64,000 nucleotides of DNA from Gymnorhina tibicen. Taxonomy: Eukaryota; Chordata; Aves; Passeriformes; Artamidae. The position numbers and the translations under genes are program-made. The notes under the pieces are model-generated. The model was given only the letters and a program-made list of their open reading frames with translations, was not told the DNA's origin and made no database searches. Where the stretch lies: the NCBI GenBank assembly GCA_013399875.1, contig VXAZ01006807.1, positions 1,426,001 to 1,490,000 on the forward strand. The letters are read 5' to 3'. How positions within the stretch are numbered: position 1 is the stretch's first letter; the number at the start of each line of letters is the position of its first letter. Below, piece after piece: positions 25,431-37,062 of this stretch.

Positions 25431-28400
25431 TTTTTCTTGTTGTTCATCTCAGCTATGAAGGTTCGAGGTTTTTTTATGTCAGGTTTTGCCCTTGTGTTAT
25501 TCAAATCATTTGTTTTGCCACTGCCTTTATTAGGAGTAGAATGTTGACCTCCAGCAGAAATATTGGACAAGCTACATCTCTGAGCTTTTTCTGAGTGCTT
25601 AACAGGAGGTAACCTTTATTATCTTCAATTTATCATCACCTTAAATTTGATTCTTTTTTCTAACTGACTTTTACAGGTAATGGTGAGGGAAGTCCTCATA
25701 TTTTTCATTTTAAAAAGGCATTTAAAACAGAAATATCAGAAATGTCTGCATTTCCCCTACTGTTATATTGCTATAGATTAATTCACCCAAATACACTTTT
25801 ATTTTAAGAGACATTTTAAAAATGCATTTCAAGCAGCCTGCAGAATATTCATGTGAGATCATTTTATGCACAGTCTCATTGCAGAAACCAAATTACAATT
25901 TAGCAATAAATTTGTGGCAGTGGGTATAATGAAAACACCATCATTATTTGGGATAGAACTATATGACTGGAGATATTTATATTATTTACTGAAAAGTACA
26001 TTTTTTTAGACTGCATGAGACAAGTTATTATTGCCATTCTGGGGTTTGGAAATTAAATAGACTTTGTCCAGGCTGGTTCTAGATTAGGATTCTCATGTGT
26101 GCAGAATATACAAACCTGAAGTAAGCCAAAAAGAGAGTGGATTGTAATCCTACACCAACCACTGAAAAATGAAATCAGACGTTTCATAATTTAAAGATAT
26201 CTGCATGAAAGACATGAGAAATGTGAAGGGGATAATGCCTAAGTGATAATTGCGGGGGAGAGGGGTGTTTCAGTTTAATGTTCCTTAGGGTAGGATTTTG
26301 TTTATACTATGCTGCTTAACTTTTTGTTTCTTGCCACTTACCAACTAGGTCATTCTGCAAAGTTCTGTGCCAAGAATTTTGAGAAAATATATTTCCCTCT
26401 GAGGATTTATAACATAATTCTGTCTCATTATGCCTGGTGTTTTTCTCCTCGTGTTACGATATCCTCGAAGAGGAAAGAAATAAAACAGCTTGTCTTCTTG
26501 TCAGTAAGGCCCAAACAGACTGGAAAAATTAGTTTCAGCAATTACACAATAGGATGATGCCAGCTCATGTGCACTTCTGAAATGATCCTAGAACAAAAGG
26601 GAATCACTTAAAGAGTGTGCAAGGTTCCCTGTGAGGTGAAAATTAAAAAAAAAAAATTGCAAATTCTAAGATATTTCAGCAATAATAATTTGTGACCTTT
26701 TATCTGAAAAACAGAGATTGTTTATATCCTATTCCTGCCTGGTAAGGGCAGGTGTTTGCTGACCTGATGTATAGTAACAAATGAAATATTTACCTATTTT
26801 TATTAGAGTGGAAAAATATCCTGGAATTTCCATTTAATTCTGTTCATGTGTTCCTATAACAAGTGTTCGAATTTTAACTCAAAATGAACAGAGCCATAGT
26901 CTGTTTCCTGGACATTAAACCAACTATATAGCAAATCTGAACTCAATGCATATGGATACTCTGCTCTTCTCACGTAGCTGATGAATGGAGTTTTGGGGGA
27001 AGCTGTTCCCACTGCTGGCCTGCAGGCCAACAGGACACACACTCCAGTGCCCTGCTCAGAGATGGTCAAGGACCAGTTCAGACACCTCATCACAGCTTAC
27101 TTGTACTGTGTGCCCAGGAACAGGAGGGACAAGTCTCTAGGAAACCTCTGTTCCACTGGGATAAGACATATTTGGAAAAGCTGTGGTGGCTTGTGGATGG
27201 AGATGGGTTACTGGAAAAGAGACCACACACCAGGTCTGTGTGAGGAAGAAGAAAATCTATAAGGACTCATAAGAAAAAGGAAATCTGTGACTCAGTGGGG
27301 ATATGCAAATGCAAGGCCTTCTTTCTTCCCTGCAGTGAGCTCTTATGTGCCGAACAGAGGCTTTAGATAAAGACATAAAGTTTGTCAGTGTGCATGAGGC
27401 AGAGCAAACCCAGAGGGCAATGGACATGGAGAAAGAATGTACCTTGATCTGTACATGCAAATGAAGAGAAAGAGCTGAATGACTCATCCAAGCCAAGACT
27501 TCAGGGATGAATTGTCATTACACATCTGAGGGGCTCACAAAGCCATAAAGCACATCACAGGCACAGACTGTATCATTACATACACGAACGAGAGATCCTG
27601 GGTTTGAAACAGATCCCTCTCTTTACGCAATAGGATTTTCACTGATGTGGCACTGATACATACATGCCCCCAACCCACCTTTTCTCAGATAGTGTTTACT
27701 AGCAGATTCAAAAATATGTGCTATCCTTCTGTTGGCCTTTCTTGTAGATAAGTTATACCCTTATGACCATCACAGTAAAAGAATAAAATTCTGAAGCAAG
27801 ACAAAACAGAAAAGACAATTCATCATTCACTTTATCTGCACAAATGAAGTGAGGCTTGCAAAACAGTTGCCTTTAAAGTTCAATCTTCAAAGGTACCTCA
27901 GCCTTCCTTTGTCTCCTAGCACTGGTAGTATGTAACTTCTTCTCATAACAACTTTCTGGGTTTCCTCCTTCTCCTATCCATTTCAGTCTGAATTCTTCCT
28001 AAAACTCATCCCTTCTGTATAAAAAGAAAACTAATAAATAACTGTTTTAATTTGTTCTGTTCGCTGACACATGCCAGTGAAATATTCCTGTTTTTATTTC
28101 TCTATGTTCTAAATTTTAAACATTGCCCTACCATTGATGCTTATTTAAACAGGATGCTTGAGTTCCAGAGTTTAGTTCCTTTTGCTGTTCTCTTATGTTA
28201 GCATATGATTCCAGTGTCATTCAGCATCTTAGACTTGTTCCAAACCTGAATTAACTTTTGTTTCATATGTTCAAAATCACAGTGTATTCATTAGACACAA
28301 TAGGAAGACCCACACAGCTTTAGATATAAGTTTTCTAGTGTCTATAGAGCAAAACAATTACAGTCCTTTAAAGGATTCTGTTGACTGGCTAAACTTGAGA

Positions 28401-30107
28401 GCACTTCTGTCACTTGAAGCTGGCTGGAGTCCCTGAACTAAGCCTCTGTGATCTCTATCAATCAGGCCAAGAATCACCTTCAGTATCCCAGCCAATCTCT
28501 TATCTCCTAGCTGACTCTGAGCAGAGCAAACAGACACTGTTTTGTGCAGTGTTTCATGGTGAATTGGCATAAATTGACTTGGAGAGGTGACCTGGAGGTT
28601 CTTTGATATTGCTGAATATTTTGCTGATGTCCTTTCAAGACCCTTTTGGAGGAATGCCAGTGAAGATGCTCAAGTCAAATTTTTGAGTCAAATTGAGAAA
28701 ATCTGGCTTAGGTTTACAAAAGAAAAACAAAGTCAAATGAGATTCCCGAAAACCACTTATGAAACCAGGAGATGGTTTACATTGATTACACGAGTCCAAA
28801 TATTTCAAACCCTGCACCTGAGAAGACCAGGGACTCATTCGTTGTAGAGTTGAACAATTCCAGTCATTTCTTCCTTGGTTCTTCCCCTTTGGACTGGACA
28901 TTTGAACTGTCTTTTGCTGTGCATTCCATATCAGCTTTTACTTAATCATCCTTTTATGATCACTGAATCATTTTTAAAGCATTTTTAAGTGATTTAAGTA
29001 ATATTACTAAATGGCTATTATTTCAGTTTCAAGGAAGAGAGAGAATTGGACTTTCAACAGATTGCAGACTGCCATGGATGTGTGACTGCTTTGGATGGGC
29101 AGCTCCTGGCAAAAACCTTCTGGGTGAAATGTGGGCTGGACTAGCTCATATAAGGATTATTGTTTCTCAGTTTCTTCTTCACTGCTGTGAATAAAGTCTT
29201 TTCTTTCAATAGATACCAAAGATGAAGGGCAGGCATGTTACTAACCAACACAGACATTGTAAAAGGATTTATACTGAGCCCCTAAAATTGTGGCTGGGAA
29301 GGAGGTGGTTGGGAAATCATCTTTGTGTAAGAAGGAAAACTTTCTCTCTACTGTTAATGTATCTCTTGTGCAATTCCATACTAACTTATTCATTTATATG
29401 GACCAAAAAGAGCTTATCCAAGACTGGAATGCAGAAAAAATTTGTCTGAAATATTTACTTAAGTGGACTCATGCACATCTCAGACTGAAATAAAGGAAAC
29501 GTTAATTACTAAAGAAATATATTTATCTTCATTATCTTCCAACAACGTCTGAGGCTTAATTAATTGTTTTGCTACATTTTGAGATTACCAGATGGGCAGA
29601 ATTATACAAATGTAAAGTGTTTAATTTTATTGTAAAAACCTTCAATTTGTGGATGAGCATCAGCTCAGAGAGTTGTGAAATAAAGGTATAGTCAAGTGTT
29701 TGGACAAGTAAGTGAGGTACTGAGGCCAGCCTCTTTGGAAGTACAAATGACTTTGTAAGTGTTCTGGTCCTAGTTAAAGAGGATGCCTGTGCAAACATAC
29801 TCTACCAGTTCAATACGCTTCACTAAAAGTACTTAAATGACAAAATCAAGACTTTGCTTGAAATAACATATTTGTTTAAAATAAACATATTTTGACGTTA
29901 GATTTTTGGACCTAGATATATTTTTGGGTGTGCTTTTAAACTTCCTTCAGCCTCAGCTGTACTATAAACTGCACAAACCCAAAAATACATAATACATGCA
30001 TATTTGTTTGTGTAAATATTCACAAGTATCAAGACAGAAGCTGAATCCTGATTGCAGGTGCAGGTCTGGGTGTATGGGTCAAAGTAATATGCTAAACTGG
30101 CATCTTA
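25431..30107. other. Unique AT-rich stretch
   Basis: No gene identified. Open frames of up to about 90 codons (for example 26981-27262 plus and 28635-28901 minus) show no known domain. A poly-A run lies near 26645. A TATA/AATAAA pair near 29147-29200 looks like a retroviral LTR end and is listed separately. Confidence 0.5.
29080..29230 (+). mobile_element. Possible LTR 3' part (TATA then AATAAA)
   Basis: CATATAAGG (about 29147) is followed roughly 45 bases later by GAATAAAGTC (about 29189), with a T/C-rich segment between. That spacing is typical of LTR U3-R junctions. I could not find the LTR ends or a target duplication, so the limits are arbitrary and the call is tentative. Confidence 0.25.
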
Positions 30108-30524
30108 TTATCATAGAATAGTTTGGATTGGAAGGGACTTTTAAAGATCATCTAATCCAACTCTGCCCCCTGCAATAAGCAGGGACATTTTCAACTAGAT
30201 CAGGTTGCTCAGACAACCTGACCTGTACAACCTGACCTTGAATGTTTCAAGAACGTGATCATTACCATCTTGCTGGGCAGCTTATTTCAGTGTTTCACCA
30301 CCCCCATTGTAAAAAATTTCTTCCTTGTATCTAGTTTAACATCTCTTAGTTTAAAACCTGCTTTGTCCTATTGCAACAGGTTCTGCTAAAAAGTTTCCAT
30401 CTTTCTTATAAGCCTCTTTTAATTATTGAAAGGCTGAAGTAAGATTGCCCCAGGGCCTTCTCTTCTCCAGGCTGAAAACTCACAGCCTTCTCAGCCTGTC
30501 TTCATAGAAGAGGTGTTCCAGCCC

Positions 30525-30797
30525 ACTGACTGTGTTTGTGGCCCTACACTGAACCCACTCCAACAGACCTAAGTCTTTCCTCTGCTGAGGACCCCAGAAC
30601 TGGATGCAGTGATCCAGGTGGGGTGTCACAATAGCAGAGTAGAGGGTCAGGATCACCTCCNACTGACTGTGTTTGTGGCCCTACACTGAACCCACTCCAA
30701 CAGACCTAAGTCTTTCCTCTGCTGAGGACCCCAGAACTGGATGCAGTGATCCAGGTGGGGTGTCACAATAGCAGAGTAGAGGGTCAGGATCACCTCC
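30525..30797. repeat. Perfect 136-bp direct duplication around one N
   Basis: 30525-30660 and 30662-30797 are identical base for base and are separated by a single N at 30661. Neither neutral drift nor CR1 structure explains two identical copies inside an old, diverged CR1. The pattern fits two contig ends that overlapped but were joined with a placeholder. Confidence 0.95.
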
Positions 30798-30862
30798 CTT
30801 GACACGCTGGCCACACTTTGCACACAGCCCAGAATAGGGTTGGCTTTCTGGGCTGTGAGCAT
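30662..30862 (-). pseudogene. CR1 ORF2 C-terminal reverse-transcriptase remnant
   Basis: The minus frame reads AQKANPILGCVQSVASVSRE, then VILTLYSAIVTPHLDHCIQF and LLEWVQCRAT. These are hallmarks of the CR1 ORF2 region after the polymerase palm. The remnant ends at the N at 30661. It is a dead fragment with no intact active site. Confidence 0.85.
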
Positions 30863-30977
30863 GTGTTGTTGGCTCAGGTCAATTTCTCATCTACAGGTAC
30901 AGCCAAGTCCTTCTCCTGCAGGGCTGCTCTCAATCCTGTCATCCCAACCCAGCTGCAGGACCTTGCGCGTGGACACA

Positions 30978-31600
30978 TGTCTTGGTTTGAAAGACAGGTG
31001 TTTTCCAAGGAAGGCAGGAGCCTCCCTTGGAATGGAAAATGTAAGCCCCTTCCCTCCAAATTATTATAATTTTGAAATTAAGGGGCTTTCAGGTAAAGAT
31101 ATGAGGAATAAGAATAACAGTTCTTTACTAGTATATATGATAAAGCAATAATACAGAGAATATTATCTTAACCTGACAGAGCCAGGATACAACCTGACAC
31201 CCTGCCAGGCACAGTGGTGGCTGCAGTCCTCTTTGAAGGGGTGATCCTGTAGAGAGGTCTGGTCCTCCTTAGAAGGTCTAGTGGTGGTTAGGTAGCTCTT
31301 GTCCTCTGGGAATCCAGTAGATAAGTGCTGCTTGTGCTGTTCCAAATGCCAGATTACATCCAGGTGGGAATGCTTGGCTCCTCCCCCTGGGCAGAGCATC
31401 TCATAGTGGGCTGATGTAATTCTATGAGTCATGTGGTGGGTCCTTGATTGCCCATTAAAGAGAGAGATAGCACCCGGAGGGAGTTTCAGGGATGAGTCAT
31501 GGTAGGAGATAACGAGCACTGCCCCACCTGCTTTAACAGCTTGTGAAGATGATAATAGAATACATGCTTTTGGTTACATCTTACATTGTAACCTAGAACA
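30978..31600 (-). mobile_element. Solo LTR of an avian ERVL-type retrovirus, about 620 bp
   Basis: It starts at TGTCTTGGTTTGAAAGACAG and can be read to ...CCTAGAACA, giving TG...CA ends. The text around 31010-31130 (CCTCCCTTGGAATGG, then AATTATTATAATTTTGAAAT) matches an LTR family common in songbird genomes as I recall it. Flanks ACACA (30973-30977) and ACGCA (31601-31605) may be a 5-bp target duplication with one change. The 118-codon minus frame inside it (31163-31519) is a chance LTR frame, not a gene. Orientation is inferred from the family, and the right boundary is uncertain by tens of bases. Confidence 0.7.
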
Positions 31601-32739
31601 ACGCATTATGATATTTTACAAATGAGAAATGCATAATGATATGACTATGACATTTGCTTTTTAGGGGAAGAAATAGTGTGATAGATATCCATGAAATGCA
31701 CACATCCTAGTGGATAAGAAGGAATACTCTACTATCTGGGGTACAGTATCAATTTCTTCATCATTGTTCCAAGAGGTGGCATAAAAGATAGGAGATAAAA
31801 GCAGCACTAATGCATGGGCAGTGAGAAGTGGAATAGGTTATTAAGGTTACTTTTGAGACTATTCAAAAATTGATATCAGAAAACGCTTCATCTTTTGCTT
31901 GGGTCAGAAATCTCATGCTGAAGGAATACTGTGAATATTCAAGGAATGCAAAATACTGTGTTAATTATATCTATTAGAAAATGTAGACTTTGACATATTA
32001 AATAGTCTCCTTAATTATGGTAATGAATTGTTATGGTTGTTCAACCAATGGCCTTTGTCTCTCACGAAGATAGGAGATGACTGTTAGAGAAATACAGTGA
32101 GAATTAAAGTGCATGAGAGAGGCCAATTCAGAAAATGCAAATATACCCAAGCCCTCTCTTTATTCCATGAAACATTGTTCAGATAGAAAGATAACCATCC
32201 TATTAGCCTGCTCCATAATACCCCCAAACAGCTCAACAGGCCCAAGAAAGTGTTCCCCAAACCACTGGTTATTATTTCTCAGTAGGTTGATCTGACTTTG
32301 GCTTATGGAGTGAAGCAATAGAATGGAACATGTATTCCAAATACCTCACCTTAATAATTTCCTTCCCCTTCTATCTCATTAATTTCACTTTCTTTTCTGC
32401 ATTGTTTTGATTTGGAGTTATTTACCTGGAATCTGATAGGAATTATGAGAACATTTTAATTTGATCTTGCAGGCTTGGAGGTTTTTTTACTTATTTTCAG
32501 GGACTTATATGTTTTGAGGGAAGATAGATATTGAGATATCTGAAAATATGGTAATTGTAGTGTTCTCACAAGGAAAAAAAACCCAGCAGCTTTATCGTAT
32601 CACATCACATGATGGGCACATGATTAACTGGGAGATCCTTCTTAGGCTGTACATCCCAGATGGATACACAAATGATTCTTCTGTTTGTCATTATGCTGCT
32701 TCTCATTATACTAAAAGGGGACTATAACTCCTTATTTAC

Positions 32740-32871
32740 CTGCTCTGTGCCAGTTATGACCCCCATTCATGGCATCAATGTTAGGTGGAAAAATGTCCCA
32801 CAGCCTGCCCCTGTTGTGTGTAAATGAAGCTTCAACTTGGTTTAGCATCTTGGGTCTCCAGGCATCTCCAA
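32740..32871 (-). other. Possible symmetric coding exon, 132 bp (unproven)
   Basis: On the minus strand the acceptor-like tract TTTGCCGCTTTCTATACAG leads into exactly 132 bases ending at AGCAG|GTAAAT, a good donor. The frame is open throughout, phase 1 at both ends, so the segment could be skipped or included without a frameshift. The peptide starts GDAWRPKMLNQVEAS and includes GRLWDIFPPNIDAMN; it has no cysteine. Its base composition is richer in G+C than the flanks. I do not recognise the family. The same frame stays open beyond both sites, which weakens the case. Confidence 0.3.
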
Positions 32872-34599
32872 CTGTATAGAAAGCGGCAAATGAGTTACAG
32901 CACACAGGTAGACTTAGACAAAATAAACATGCAGCATAGATATGAGGAGAGTCATTAGATATTGGTACCCGGTTTATTAAGAAATAGGTAAAAATCCTTT
33001 TGCTAAAGTCAATGGAAATGACAGGTGTTGAATGGAAGACTGTGAGAGATGGTGCAGAGAGAAAGATAATACTCATGACCATTAAATTATATAACTCCCC
33101 TTGACTTCAAGGAACCGGGGGTTGACCCTGGGATCTTTTATTGACTCTGGTAAGAGGTAAATAGCTCTATTTCAGCCTGTAGTATGTATTAACATGCTTG
33201 TTTGTTATACATACATGAGACTTGAATGATTAAGATTTGTTTATTGCTCATATGGGAAGATGTGTTAATTCTTTACTTAGTTCTTGTTTTTCAGCTTTTA
33301 TAAACACTTTGTTGCAAATCCCCAGGCTCCTGGAAGCTTTAGATAATTAAGTTAATTTACACCAGATTTGTTTTGGGAGTGTTTCTGATTCAGCATTTGC
33401 TAGCAACAGAAGTTTTCCAAGGGCACTGCTGCATGGAGTTTAGGTCATTAATAGACTGAGGCACTCTGTGATCTGTGGGAAGGCACCGTCCATGTAACAG
33501 TTGCCAAGTCTGTCCTGTGTTGTATAAACATGATAGTTTCTTTTACAGGAACAGTTGGAGAAAAATGAATTCAAATGTTTTTGTATCTGTGGCAGATTCT
33601 TTCCCTAAGGCAATTAAAATGTGGAAACAAAACATGCACTGCTCATACTTTTCTCAGGAGAGAGAAAAGAGCATGAACATATGACAAATGTGAAAGTAAA
33701 TAACACACTGGTGGGTGAAGGCTTTGAACCGTGGTGGATAGCCCTGTATGGGATCCTAGCTATGAAAGAATAGCTGTACACTTAATAGCTAGTCCCACTA
33801 TTAGCTATTTCTTCTTCCTTTCACGTGTAGGTAATTTGTAACACCAGGCATGCTACAAATCTCCCTCCCATGTTTTGTTGCACTGATATCACAATACTGC
33901 AGTCTCTAACCATGAGTTTAGTTTTCATATATAATTATGGAACAAAGAACTCAGACAATGAGCTAAGAGTTTGGCATTTTGTTTGGTGATTATCTATAAT
34001 ACTTACAAATGAGCTACGATGAGAAAAGGAGACACAAAAGACAATTCTGTGCTCACACACTGAAATCAAGGCCCAGATAAACATTAACATGCTGGAATTA
34101 TAACAGTTCAAAATGGTGTCAATACACCATGCTGCTCTCAAAGTTAAACTCTGTATTTTATGTTCCTACAGCACAGCATATTTTGTTTCATTAAAAAACA
34201 GTACAAGCATAGTGTTTCCCCAGGACAGCTTAAAACACTCACCCTCCATCTTCAATCACTGTTGTCCAGTACTAAGAGACAAATACAAGCAAATGTCCAT
34301 CATCCTGGAAGCCACCAGCAAGAACATCCACTGTGCTAAGTCACTCCCATAGTTCAAATATTTCTTTTCAAAGTCCTGTCTTGTTTTGAAGTCCTAGATG
34401 GCAACTTTTTCTCCTGATATCGAGGGATTGTAGAATAATTTGACAGAACACTGTGTGATGTCCTTAAGTGACTATAGAGACATTTCTCTTCTTTGTTTGG
34501 AACTGGGAAACCATGTCAAAACTGCAAGAGCTATTTAATAATCTAACCCAGAGATTTTGAAAGCTCTGAGCACACTTGAATTAAATCCCAGAATTTCTG

Positions 34600-34662
34600 C
34601 AGCATTTACATGTGTATGAGCATGTTGTGCCTCAGTTTGCTGTCTGTGAAACAAAAGTGGAC
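34600..34662 (+). repeat. Ancient MIR/L2-like relic (weak)
   Basis: 'gtgcctcagtttgctgtctgtgaaac' follows the MIR/L2 motif (gtgcctcagtttcctcatctgtaaaa). Short and diverged. Confidence 0.45.
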
Positions 34663-37032
34663 TCTTTCCTTACAGATCTTTTTTAAATACATATTTGGAG
34701 ATGCTCAAATGTTGGATTAACTATTCCAAGAGTGAAGACTTTGCTGACTGCATTTTTTTGTGGTATACAATGAGAAATACACAAACATACTTTTAAGCAA
34801 TCAGCATTATTGTGGATTCCAGTGTATGAAGAGATTGAGAAATTTGCAGAGGAGACTGGAACAAAAAATTTTATTTGTCACTGAAATTTTAATTTGTTGA
34901 AATATGTTCACTGTAGACAGCTGAACTGCATCCACAATTTGAAACATGCATTGTGAACATGCTATGTCTCTTAAGGGCCCTGTCTGTGGGCACTACAAAC
35001 TGGAATGAACCCTAGGGACACTCCAATTATTCCAATCATCAGCAAAGAGTATTGCAGCCTACCACCAAGGAGGAAGGACACTGCTCCTCTTCCCCACACA
35101 GATGAGGTCCTCTGGTCAAACTCCCAGTAGGAAAGACAAAAAGAAATGTTGACAAGACCCTTTTCAGGAGATGTTCAACAAGCCAATTAGCCTATTTCAC
35201 CTCTTTAGATGAAATAGACTTTTCTCAAATAGTAAAGATATTTTCTTTCAAATAGACTTTTCTCTTTTCCTCCCTGGATTTCCATGATTTATTATTATGG
35301 GCTCAGAAGGGAATCCTAGGACTTCCAACATCTAGCTGTCAGAGTAGTCCACTTGAGTTAAAAATACTGCAGTCTGAGAAATTCAGAGGACACAAGTGGT
35401 AAAATTCTCCATTGATGGTTTCTGGCTCTCAATGCATCACAAAGAATTTATTTTCAAATGATCAGAGTGGACTGATTTAAAAAACTATGTATTTTAATAA
35501 CAGATTTTCTTTTAACAGAAAGAAGAAATCTGTTTCAAGTTGGGAGGAAAACAAATTTCAAAACTTCTAAATGCTTTGTAGAAGAGAAATTACAGTTCCC
35601 TGTTCAGCTTTAATAAAATGTCACCTTTTAAATGACCTAAATTCACAGTAAAACGAATGAAAAAACCTGAGTTTCTAAAAGGTAATTTTGGCTATTCTTC
35701 AGTCTTATTTCATAATTTTCTAATGTGTGTCAGTGACAGACAATGCACAGTAGTTTAATTATTATCTTCTGCTGTGTGAGCATGCTGTGAAAAAAAGATT
35801 CTGGGGAACAGAAGAAGGAGGAGATAAAATATCCTGACACAAATTAGTATTTAATATACATTTTGAAATCAGTCTGCTGCTGCTGCCCCTGTTTCTTCAG
35901 CTCTTTAGATACAGCATGCCAGAGAGCCCATCAATTTTATTTCCTCACCAGAATGTGGTGAGGAAAAAACTCTTTTGTTTTGTTTTGGTTTGGTTTTTTT
36001 TTTTCCCATTTAACAACATCTTTCCCAAAAAGGAATAGACGTCTGAGGATGATTCCAAACATTCACTCCATCAGTTCTGGGCTCTGTAAGAATCTGACTC
36101 TAAATGATTTAGGGAGAAACACTATTTGTCCACTTGAGATGAGCATATTTTTCAAGTTAGGATACCAGGGTTTTCTGTCTAGCAGACAGATGACAGCCAC
36201 AGTTTAATCAAACTGACAAAGTAAATAAGAACGTGTTCAATATTTAACACACAGTATGTAAATAGCCCTTCTATGTTCATGTGTCTCTTTGGTTTCTCAA
36301 TAAAATTACTGAGTGGATATGCTGTAAGAATATATTAAAACATGAATACCATTTAATAAACAAAAAATACTATAGAGTTTAGTTTTAATTAAAGAACTGA
36401 TGGAAGCAGTTTAGGAATCATGGTTGTTCATTTCTGTCTCTGTAAAATTTGTGAACAGCATTTTTCACTAAAGGGGTCCCTATGAGTGTTGCAGAAATCA
36501 CTGTAGTTGGAAATGGCCAACCATAATTTCCTGTGAGTGCTTTGGAGAAGCTGATATAAGGAAAATATCTCTAATCTCCCTTGTGTGCTTTGTACAGAAG
36601 ACTAGTAAGAGGGACGTGGATGAAGATATACAAAATAATCAATAGCATAGGTCATACAGGGTTGGGAATTGTGTGATATTTTCTTATAATAATAAAAAAG
36701 AACATGCATTGAAATAGAAATATGAGAACTTCAAGATAATGAAACATAAATTCTATTTCACTCTGCAATAATTTTTTCTTGTGCAACCCTTGGGCTGAGA
36801 GATTTATACAAGCCAAGACCTTACAAGAGTTCAGTCAAAGCTGGACATTTAAAAAGCAAAACAAAACAAGAGAAAAAAAAAGTAACCACATGGGAAAACA
36901 TACACTGTTTTCCAGATGCAATCTAAGTTGTAAGAAGAACATTAATTTTTGAATCTATTTTTCTTCTGAATGATTGTCTGCCTTTAGTCTCATTCAGATC
37001 TCAGTTGAGGTGAAAAGGTGTACATATAACTT

Positions 37033-37062
37033 GTAGTGCAGTGCAGTGCAGTGCCGTGCAGT
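37033..37062 (+). repeat. (GTGCA)n pentanucleotide tract
   Basis: About five units of GTGCA with one GTGCC variant; short and imperfect. Confidence 0.85.

Larger units (their letters stand above)
30108..30977 (-). mobile_element. CR1 LINE, 5'-truncated, with artefactual internal duplication
   Basis: The left end, 'atcatagaatagtttggattggaagggac', is the reverse complement of a CR1 3' terminus. The body continues through the 3' untranslated region into the C-terminal part of ORF2 (reverse transcriptase) and stops at about 30977, directly at the start of an LTR. A 136-bp block at 30525-30660 is repeated exactly at 30662-30797 around one N, so the true element is about 137 bp shorter than shown. 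Confidence 0.9.

Noticed and set aside
27588..27625. Possible tRNA B-box ('ctgggtttgaaacagatcc')
   Set aside because: No matching acceptor stem or A-box nearby on either strand.
31163..31519. 118-codon minus-strand frame
   Set aside because: Lies wholly inside an ERVL-type LTR; such frames are common by chance in this LTR and are not genes.
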